Part shown: positions 1 through 5,352 of the stretch, one piece after another
Position numbering within the stretch: position 1 is the stretch's first letter
Layout of the letters: the number at the start of each line of letters is the position of its first letter
Origin: Lentzea aerocolonigenes
Lineage (GTDB): Bacteria > Actinomycetota > Actinomycetes > Mycobacteriales > Pseudonocardiaceae
Reading direction: 5' to 3'
DNA length: 9,491 nucleotides
Assembly (NCBI RefSeq): GCF_000955955.1
Contig: NZ_JYJG01000550.1
Span: forward strand, 1 to 9,491
Program-made: the position numbers and the translations under genes
Notes under the pieces: generated by a model
Database searches by the model: none
Told to the model about the DNA's origin: nothing
Seen by the model: the letters and a program-made list of their open reading frames with translations, nothing else

Positions 1-65
1 GATGCCATGCGGGGCTCGACCTCGGCATCGCGGATGCCATGCGGGGGCTCGTCTTCGGCATCGCG
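1..65. repeat. Tandem repeat, two units of 32-33 bp with internal inverted repeats
   Basis: Two adjacent near-identical units lie at 1-32 and 33-65. Both start GATGCCATGCGGGG and end TCGGCATCGCG, differing by one extra G and a few bases in the middle. A degenerate third start (TGCGGGGGG) follows at 66. Within each unit GATGCC (1-6, 33-38) and GGCATC (24-29, 57-62) are reverse complements, and across the unit junction GGCATC-GCG-GATGCC (24-38) is a perfect inverted repeat, so alternative hairpins are possible. The array begins at the window edge, so its true copy number is unknown. It lies just downstream of the sensor kinase and may be part of its 3' untranslated region or an intergenic palindromic repeat family. 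Confidence 0.7.
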
Positions 66-82
66 TGCGGGGGGCGCACGTG
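62..82 (-). terminator. Possible GC-rich hairpin terminator after the kinase operon
   Basis: CGTGCG (64-69) and CGCACG (75-80) form a perfect 6-bp stem around a five-base loop, 13 bases past the kinase stop on the minus strand. There is no T-run, as is common in high-GC actinobacteria, so terminator function is inferred from position and structure only. The palindromic tandem repeat that follows could add to it. Confidence 0.35.
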
Positions 83-92
83 GCCGCTTGGG

Positions 93-1268
93 TCACATGC
101 CGTTGATGCCCGCGTGGTACTTGGGAACGCGCACGGTGATCTTCGTGCCGAGCCCGCACGCCGTCTCCACCACTAGCCCGTACTCGTCGCCGTAGACCCG
201 CCGCAGCCGTTCGTCGATGTTGCCCAGCCCGATGCCCGCGGACTCGTCCACCTGCCCGGCCAGCGTCCGGCGCAGCTTCTCGGGGTCCATGCCGATGCCG
301 TCGTCCTCGATCGTGATCTGGGCTTCGGCGCCGCTGTCGTTGGCGTGGATCTGGATGTGGCCCGGCTCGACCTTGCCCTCCATCCCGTGCCGCACCGCGT
401 TTTCGACCAACGGTTGCAGGCACAGGAACGGCACCGTCACCGGCAGCACTTCGGGAGCCACCTGCAGTGTCACCTTCAGCCGCTCGCCGAACCGGGCGCG
501 CTCCAGCGCCAGGTACTGGTCGATGGAGCGGAGTTCCTCGGCCAGCGTCGTGAAGTCGCCGTGGCGCCGGAACGAGTAGCGGGTGAAGTCCGCGAAGTCC
601 AGCAACAACGTCCGGGCGCGCTCTGGATTGGTGCGCACGTAGGAAGCGATGGCGGACAACGAGTTGTAGATGAAGTGCGGCGAGATCTGTGCGCGCAGGG
701 CGCGTACTTCCGCTTCCACCAACCGGGTTCGCGAGCGGTCCAGCTCCGCCAGCTCCAGCTGCCCTGCGGCCCACCGCGCCACCTGGTTCGTGGCGCGGAC
801 CAGGCCGGCGGAGGCCTCGCGGGAGTAGGCCGCCAGGGTGCCGACGACCCGGCCCTCGACCGTGAGAGGAGCGACGACCGCGCAGTTGATCGGGCAGTTC
901 GGTTCGGTGCAGCCGATGTCGAACGCCTGGGTGCGGCCGGTCAGGAACACGTCCTCGGCCTGGGTCATGGCGTCGGCGGCGTGGTGGTCCGAAACGCCTT
1001 CCCACGCAACGACTTCGGTCTCGTCGGTCAGCGCCAGGGCAGGCGTGTCCAGCAAGGTTCGCAGGTGCCGTGCGGACTTCTTCGCGGCGTCGGGGACCAA
1101 CCCGGCGCGCAGGGGAGGGGCGGCGGACCAGGCGGTGTGCAGTGTTTCGTAGGTGACGCGCTGGGCCTCGGTCGAGAGCGACTGCTTGTTGCGCGTGCCC
1201 CGCCACAGGACGAGCACGGCCGCTCCGCCCACGATCAGGATCGCGGCGGCGGTGAGGAAGTCCTGCAT
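93..1268 (-). CDS. LytS-type sensor histidine kinase with one N-terminal membrane helix and a GAF-like domain
   Basis: 391 residues. It senses a signal and phosphorylates the LytTR response regulator of the same operon. Visible parts are a hydrophobic helix at about 6-22 (single membrane anchor), a GAF-like sensor region at about 45-165, a His_kinase domain with the phospho-acceptor context AQISPHFIYNSL (His198), and a C-terminal ATPase with N-box ENAVRH (289-294), DDGIGM (322-327) and GIGLGN (345-350). This layout is typical of the LytS/BtsS/YpdA family, but the usual multi-helix 5TM-LYT sensor is absent, so sensing probably lies in the GAF region. That region holds closely spaced cysteines (Cys120, 125, 129) that could bind a metal or act as a redox switch; this is speculative. 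The ATG start is supported by GAGGTGA at 1275-1281, six bases upstream. It is the last gene of the operon, 15 bases after the symporter stop. Confidence 0.92.
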   Translation of the reverse strand: MQDFLTAAAILIVGGAAVLVLWRGTRNKQSLSTEAQRVTYETLHTAWSAAPPLRAGLVPDAAKKSARHLRTLLDTPALALTDETEVVAWEGVSDHHAADAMTQAEDVFLTGRTQAFDIGCTEPNCPINCAVVAPLTVEGRVVGTLAAYSREASAGLVRATNQVARWAAGQLELAELDRSRTRLVEAEVRALRAQISPHFIYNSLSAIASYVRTNPERARTLLLDFADFTRYSFRRHGDFTTLAEELRSIDQYLALERARFGERLKVTLQVAPEVLPVTVPFLCLQPLVENAVRHGMEGKVEPGHIQIHANDSGAEAQITIEDDGIGMDPEKLRRTLAGQVDESAGIGLGNIDERLRRVYGDEYGLVVETACGLGTKITVRVPKYHAGINGM

Positions 1269-1283
1269 CTCACATCACCTCAT

Positions 1284-3032
1284 CTAGCTTCGCTCGTCAG
1301 ACGATGACGACGAAGGGCCGGAGCCGTCCAACCCGAGGTTCTCGGGTGCGTGGAGCTTGACCATCGTTCGTTGCACGCCCGGCGGTACGTGCCGCTGGGT
1401 GAGCAGGGAGACGACGTACATGACCGCGAAGCCGAGCGGCACCGTCCACGCGGCTGGACGCGAGAGCAGCACCGTGTACCAGGAGTCGCCGGTGGCGGTG
1501 AACATCGTGACGAGGCCCGCGGTCAGCGCCGGGACGCCGCCCGCGAGCATGCCCGCGATGGCGCCGACGGTCGTGATCCGGGTGGACCAGATTCCGAGCA
1601 TCAGCAAGGGGCACAACGAGGACGCGGCCACGGCGAAGGCCAGACCGACCATGTCCGCGACCGGCATGCCCGAGGACACGAAGGTCATCGCGAGCGGCAC
1701 GATGCCCGCGAGCACCGTGGAGATCCGGAAGCCGCGCACCCCGCCGAGTCTGAGCACGTCCTGCGACAGCACGCCCGCCAGCGACACGACCAGGCCGGAA
1801 GACGTCGAGAGGAACGCCGCGAAGGCGCCGCCCGCCACCAGTGCGCCCAGTAGTTGGCCGCCGATGCCGTCGATCATTCGCGTCGGCAGCACCAGGACCA
1901 CGGCGTCGGTCTGGCCGGTCATCAGCAGTTCGGGCGTGTAGAGGCGGCCGAGAGCGCCGTAGATCGGTGGCATCAGGTAGAAGACGGACAGCAGGCCGAG
2001 CACGATCAACGTCGTGCGGCGCGCGGCGGTGCCGTTCGGGTTGGTGTAGAAGCGGACGATCACGTGCGGCAGGCCCATGGTGCCCAGGAACGTCGCGATG
2101 ATCAGCGAATAGGCGCCGTACAACGGGAACTTCTCGCCGCCGGACTCCGGCAGCGCCCACATCGCGTTGGTGTTGTGGCCCATTGTGGACAGATGCGGGA
2201 CGGGTGCGCCCTGCGGGAACGTGAACTCCGACCCGAGTCCGATGCGGTGGTTGCCGCTGGTCAGCACGAGGCCGGTGTTCTCGATGTGCGTGTCGTCGAT
2301 CCGCCCGCTGCCCTTGATGAAGATGGACTGCTCGACGTGGATCGCGGTGTCCTTGTGGAACTTCACCTCGGTGTCGTGCGGGAAGTGCGGGAACTCCGCC
2401 TTCGTCAGCGACTCCGCGCCGTGCACCTGCCAGACGACGACCAGGAACATGATCGGCACGGTGATCGCGGTCAGCTTGAGCCAGTACTGGAAGGCCTGCA
2501 CGAACGTGATCGAGCGCATGCCGCCGGACATCACGTTCGCGGTGACGACGACCGTGACGATCAGCGCGCCCACCCAGTCCGGCGCGCCCGTCACGGTGTT
2601 CAGGGTGAGACCGGCGCCTTCCAGCTGTGGCAACAGGTACAGCCAGCCGATCGCCAGCGCCAGGATCGACGCGACCGCGCGCACGACCCGTGAGCGGAAG
2701 CGGGCCTCGGCGAAGTCCGGCAACGTGTAGGCGCCGGAACGCCGCAGCGGCGCGGCGACCATCGTCAGCAGCACCAGGTATCCGGCCGTGTAACCGACCG
2801 GGAACCACAGCATGTCCGGCCCGTAGGCGAAGATCAGCCCGGCGATGCCGACGAACGACGCGGCCGACAGGTACTCGCCGCCGATCGCGGAAGCGTTCCA
2901 CCACGGGGAAACCGTGCGCGACGCGACGTAGAAGTCAGACGTGGTGCGGGAAACGCGCAGTCCGTAGGTGCCGACCAGGATCGTGCCGAGTGCGACGACC
3001 AGCACCGCCACGATGGCGTAACCACTCGTCAT
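1284..3032 (-). CDS. ActP/MctC-type sodium/solute symporter (probable acetate or other monocarboxylate uptake)
   Basis: 582-residue integral membrane protein of the sodium:solute symporter (SSS) family, expected to import a small carboxylate with sodium. Many hydrophobic helices are visible, beginning at residues 4-24. Family signatures include SDFYVASRTVSPWWNASAIG near 32-51, GGMRSITFVQAFQYWLK at 170-186, and TMGLPHVIVRFYTNPNGTAARR at about 318-339, which matches the ActP-type GLPHxxxRF motif. The substrate is inferred from the family; acetate, pyruvate and propionate cannot be told apart here. A soluble segment of about 100 residues (204-303) interrupts the helices, longer than I recall for E. 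coli ActP, and a Ser-rich hydrophilic tail ends the protein. The ATG start overlaps the stop of the DUF485 gene (ATGA), with only a weak GGAG further upstream, suggesting translational coupling. The neighbouring kinase and regulator probably control its expression. Confidence 0.9.
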   Translation of the reverse strand: MTSGYAIVAVLVVALGTILVGTYGLRVSRTTSDFYVASRTVSPWWNASAIGGEYLSAASFVGIAGLIFAYGPDMLWFPVGYTAGYLVLLTMVAAPLRRSGAYTLPDFAEARFRSRVVRAVASILALAIGWLYLLPQLEGAGLTLNTVTGAPDWVGALIVTVVVTANVMSGGMRSITFVQAFQYWLKLTAITVPIMFLVVVWQVHGAESLTKAEFPHFPHDTEVKFHKDTAIHVEQSIFIKGSGRIDDTHIENTGLVLTSGNHRIGLGSEFTFPQGAPVPHLSTMGHNTNAMWALPESGGEKFPLYGAYSLIIATFLGTMGLPHVIVRFYTNPNGTAARRTTLIVLGLLSVFYLMPPIYGALGRLYTPELLMTGQTDAVVLVLPTRMIDGIGGQLLGALVAGGAFAAFLSTSSGLVVSLAGVLSQDVLRLGGVRGFRISTVLAGIVPLAMTFVSSGMPVADMVGLAFAVAASSLCPLLMLGIWSTRITTVGAIAGMLAGGVPALTAGLVTMFTATGDSWYTVLLSRPAAWTVPLGFAVMYVVSLLTQRHVPPGVQRTMVKLHAPENLGLDGSGPSSSSSDERS

Positions 3033-3448
3033 GGACGTTCGACCAGCTCCGCGAACTCGCGCTCACTGCGCTCGGCCTGCCGCACGTAGAACCAGCCGGC
3101 CAGCAGGAGCATCGGGAACGTCGCCACACACAACAGGAACCACGGCAGCCCCAGGCCGAGCACCCGCGCCTTGCCGAGGTCCGGCTCGATCGAGAACAGC
3201 AGCGGCAGGACGCCCAGACTCGCGCACACCACCAGCATCACCGAGAGGCCGAGCCGCCGTTGCGCGCGGATCAGCGTGCGCATGTAGACGGCGCCGAGCT
3301 CGCTCTGCTCGTTGATCTCCCGCGTGCCCGAGTACGGGCGGCGTGCCCGCGGTGCCCTCGTGCGCGGGCTCGTCACCACCACCCGCTGAGTCGGCTTCGG
3401 CGCGCGGCCCCGCTGTGCCGGATCATTCTGGGGTGGCGGCGTGGTCAC
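3029..3448 (-). CDS. DUF485-type small membrane protein, partner of the symporter
   Basis: 139 residues. Residues 1-45 are hydrophilic, proline-rich and basic (probably disordered, cytoplasmic). A conserved-looking amphipathic stretch with EINEQSELG (44-52) follows, then two membrane helices at about 67-88 and 97-121, then a charged C-terminus. This matches DUF485/YjcH-like proteins encoded directly before actP-type symporters in many bacteria; their molecular role is not established, and an accessory function for the transporter is the usual guess. The start is GTG at 3448, overlapping the response-regulator TGA by 4 bases (GTGA). Its own stop overlaps the symporter ATG in the same way. The long basic N-terminal extension is unlike the short E. 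coli YjcH. Confidence 0.82.
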   Translation of the reverse strand: MTTPPPQNDPAQRGRAPKPTQRVVVTSPRTRAPRARRPYSGTREINEQSELGAVYMRTLIRAQRRLGLSVMLVVCASLGVLPLLFSIEPDLGKARVLGLGLPWFLLCVATFPMLLLAGWFYVRQAERSEREFAELVERP

Positions 3449-4353
3449 GAACCCAGGCCGTTTCTCGGTTGCACGACACCGGCGGGCGTCGCGCCGGAGA
3501 CGGGGGTCGGCCGGGCGCGCCGCACCAGCAGCTGGCGCAGGTGGCGGGCGTGGCGGCGGCTGACCGGCAGCACCGCGCCGCCGATCGTGACGCTGAGGTG
3601 GCCGTCTTCCAGACGCAGCTCGTCGATGTGGCCCAGCGACACCAGGTGGCTGCGGTGGATGCGGACGAATCCCGCGCTGCGCCAGCGTTCCTCGAGTCCG
3701 TTCAACGCCGCGCGCACGAGGCCGCTGCCGGTCGCGGTGTGCAGGCGGGCGTAGTCGCCGTGCGCCTCCACATAACGGATGTCGGCGAGGCGGATGAACC
3801 GCGTGACGCCACCGAGCTCGACGGGAATGACCTCGTCACCCATCTCCGGCGGCGTGGAGTTCGCGGGCTGCGCGGGAGTGGTCGCGACGGGTTCGGTGGG
3901 AGTCTTCGAGTCCCAGACCTCGTGCACGATGCGGTGCACGGACTCGGCGAGCCGCTCCTGGCGCACCGGCTTGAGCAGGTAGTCGAGTGCCTTGAGCTCG
4001 AACGCCTCGACGGCGGGCTGCTGGTGCGCCGTCACGAACACGACGGGCGGCGGCTGCGCGAACCGGGAGAGCACGCGGGCGAGGTCGAGACCGTCGAGGC
4101 CCGGCATGCGGATGTCGAGGAACACCGCGTCGAGCGGCTGCCCCGCGTCCATCGCGCGGTGCAGCACCCGGAGCGCCTTCGTGGCGTCGGTGACCGCTTC
4201 GACGTGGGCGATGCGCGGATCGGAGCGCAACAGGTACACGAGGTCTTCCAGCGCGGGTGCCTCGTCGTCGACGGCGAGCACCCGCAGGGAGCGCTCGAGG
4301 CTGCCACGTCGATCAGGCCCCTCGCAGATGGGGCAGGGCAGACCTGAGGTCAT
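3445..4353 (-). CDS. LytTR-family DNA-binding response regulator
   Basis: 302 residues, first gene of the operon. The receiver domain (about 23-145) shows the acidic pair Asp29-Asp30, phospho-acceptor Asp80 in VFLDIRMPGLDG, Thr108 in FVTAH and Lys128 in YLLKPV. A Pro/Thr-rich linker (about 150-172) leads to a LytTR DNA-binding domain (about 173-278) with the diagnostic FVRIHRSHLVSL (229-240) and LPVSRRHARHLR (262-273). It should be phosphorylated by the kinase at 93-1268 and activate the symporter operon, like BtsR or YpdB with their transporters; that target is inferred. The ATG start at 4353 has only a weak GGA 11 bases upstream and gives an unusual 22-residue leader with CPxC (Cys7, Cys10); a shorter start such as the GTG at Val25 (LAVDDEAPA next) cannot be excluded. 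It ends by overlapping the next gene by 4 bases. Confidence 0.92.
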   Translation of the reverse strand: MTSGLPCPICEGPDRRGSLERSLRVLAVDDEAPALEDLVYLLRSDPRIAHVEAVTDATKALRVLHRAMDAGQPLDAVFLDIRMPGLDGLDLARVLSRFAQPPPVVFVTAHQQPAVEAFELKALDYLLKPVRQERLAESVHRIVHEVWDSKTPTEPVATTPAQPANSTPPEMGDEVIPVELGGVTRFIRLADIRYVEAHGDYARLHTATGSGLVRAALNGLEERWRSAGFVRIHRSHLVSLGHIDELRLEDGHLSVTIGGAVLPVSRRHARHLRQLLVRRARPTPVSGATPAGVVQPRNGLGS

Positions 4354-4676
4354 TCGAGATCGAGTCCAAACTGTGTACGGCCGATCCTCACGTGGCGGCG
4401 ATTAGACCACGCTCGGTCATCGCGCGCCTGGTGAGCCGAGGGCGTCGGATACGCGATCATGCCCCCTCACGGAGGGTGACCCGCCGCGGGGGTCCGGTTG
4501 CACAGCGTGTGCACGCCTCAACCCCCTCACCCCGGAAAAGCCCGATCGGGCGCATCATCCGTCAGGCGGAGGAGGTGCGGAAACCCTCCGATCGGGTGTG
4601 TCTCGGATGGGAGACGGAAACCGCTATCACACAGCGTGTAGTCGCCTGGTCAGGCTCACGGCCTGCGCGGGATCGC
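4354..4676. promoter_or_regulatory. 323-base intergenic stretch with palindromes and repeated motifs
   Basis: No convincing gene is seen on either strand. It should carry the leader and promoter of the LytTR operon near its left end, though I find no clear -10/-35 pair. CACAGCGTGT occurs twice (4501-4510 and 4630-4639); the first copy sits inside a perfect inverted repeat TGCACA-GCG-TGTGCA (4499-4513). CCGATCGGG also occurs twice (4542-4550 and 4588-4596); the first lies in the 12-bp palindrome GCCCGATCGGGC (4540-4551). Both CCGATCGGG copies are preceded by GGAAA, with a third GGAAA at 4616. These could be regulator sites for the LytTR operon, but the function is unproven and the distance from its start is 150-290 bases. 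Confidence 0.5.
4644..4665 (-). terminator. Possible weak hairpin terminator after the 95-residue orphan gene
   Basis: GCCTG (4644-4648), CAGGC (4651-4655) and GCCTG (4661-4665) allow either of two 5-bp hairpins, the better one CAGGC-TCACG-GCCTG with a five-base loop, 12-33 bases past the stop codon at 4677. There is no T-run and the stem is short, so this is only a candidate. Confidence 0.3.
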
Positions 4677-4964
4677 TCAGGACTGCCGGAGGGCGCGCGG
4701 CTGGGCCGCCAGAGCGTCACCGAGCGTGATCTCCAGCTCGATGAACGACTCCTCGGCGCGGCGGGCGGCGACGCTCACCGACGCGGCCGCGGCCGGCCCG
4801 ATGAGTCTGCGGGTGGGCGCGCGCAGCGCTTGGATCGCCTCGGACCACTGGTTCGAGAGCTTGGCGAGACCGCTCAGCGTGTCGACGAGGTCGTCGGTGT
4901 TCTCCGGCGGTGACGCGATGATCTCCGCCAGCCGGTCGCGCAATGCGTCCAGTGCCGGGTCCAC
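4677..4964 (-). CDS. Small helical protein of unknown function
   Basis: 95 residues from a GTG start at 4964. I do not recognise the family. The start is chosen because GGGAGGA (4969-4975) lies four bases upstream; the frame stays open further upstream, but those 24 codons lack a ribosome site and look non-coding. The protein has no membrane segment or signal peptide. It reads as three or four amphipathic helices separated by a short loop (PPENTDD near residues 19-25) and a basic segment (LRAPTRRLIG near 46-55), rich in Ala, Leu, Glu and Arg. This resembles small soluble helical-bundle proteins, but no catalytic motif is evident. It stands alone between two non-coding stretches. A GATAAT (4987-4992, minus strand) 22 bases before the start could be a -10 box, without a convincing -35. 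Coding status rests on the ribosome site and codon pattern. Confidence 0.65.
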   Translation of the reverse strand: MDPALDALRDRLAEIIASPPENTDDLVDTLSGLAKLSNQWSEAIQALRAPTRRLIGPAAAASVSVAARRAEESFIELEITLGDALAAQPRALRQS

Positions 4965-5082
4965 GGATTCCTCCCGTCGGGAGACAATTATCCCCACTGA
5001 GCAACACCATATCCCGTCCGCAGTGGTCCAGCGCAATGATGTTGCCCCAGCAGGACCACTCGGTCAATCGAGCACCCATTCC

Positions 5083-5114
5083 GTCTCAACAGGCGCTCGT
5101 CTCAACTGGCGCGC
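5083..5114. repeat. Tandem 16-bp direct repeat
   Basis: GTCTCAACAGGCGCTC (5083-5098) is followed directly by GTCTCAACTGGCGCGC (5099-5114), matching at 14 of 16 positions. It lies 119-150 bases upstream of the 95-residue gene. Adjacent direct repeats with a 16-base period place both sites about one and a half helical turns apart, so a dimeric regulator site is possible, as is simple slippage duplication. Confidence 0.6.
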
Positions 5115-5145
5115 TCTTATGGCGGCGGGCTGAAATGAACCGGTT

Positions 5146-5170
5146 TCGACGTTCGGTCAGGTCACGTCGA
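5146..5170. repeat. Inverted repeat with 7-bp arms, operator-like
   Basis: TCGACGT (5146-5152) and ACGTCGA (5164-5170) are perfect reverse complements separated by 11 bases, giving 18 bases centre to centre. This is the geometry of a dimeric helix-turn-helix operator, located about 180-205 bases upstream of the 95-residue gene. Function is inferred from symmetry only. Confidence 0.45.
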
Positions 5171-5352
5171 CGCGGTGTCGGTTCTACGTGCCTGGTAGGC
5201 CAGGTGGCGCTCGAGGTGTTGGGCCGAATCGGTGTGTCCTGGGTCGCATCAATCGCCGCATTGCGATCCCGGTCAGGTACTTCTCGACAGATGCATTAAC
5301 TCTTTTGCTGCAGTGTTCAGTCGTTCGGGTTCATACAGGATTATCGAACGGT

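Larger units (their letters stand above)
4965..5352. promoter_or_regulatory. 388-base intergenic stretch with direct and inverted repeats
   Basis: No gene is convincing on either strand and the base composition is less GC-rich than the flanking genes. It lies upstream of the orphan gene (4677-4964) and downstream of the ACP-containing gene (5353-6696), both on the minus strand. It holds a tandem 16-bp direct repeat (5083-5114), an inverted repeat with 7-base arms (5146-5170), a short hairpin CCTGG-TAGG-CCAGG (5191-5204), and CGTTCG/CGAACG arms (5322-5327, 5345-5350) 17 bases apart just past the stop codon at 5353, which might be a weak terminator. No tRNA-like structure was found. Confidence 0.45.

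Noticed and set aside
1..80. CRISPR-like array at the left edge
   Set aside because: The units are directly adjacent with no unique spacers, so this is an ordinary tandem repeat.
345..1307. 320-codon plus-strand frame over the kinase
   Set aside because: It is antisense to a well-supported histidine kinase and its composition is that of a shadow frame.
1297..2904. 535-codon minus-strand frame overlapping the symporter
   Set aside because: It is an Arg/His/Asp-rich alternative frame of the symporter without hydrophobic segments or a family match.
4985..5036. Longer start for the 95-residue protein (ATG at 5036)
   Set aside because: The extra 24 codons have no ribosome site and include the AT-rich promoter-like segment, while the GTG at 4964 has an ideal GGGAGGA upstream.
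5322..5350. Strong terminator after the ACP-containing gene
   Set aside because: The arms CGTTCG/CGAACG pair perfectly, but they are only six bases with a 17-base loop and no T-run, so it is mentioned only as a weak possibility in the intergenic entry.
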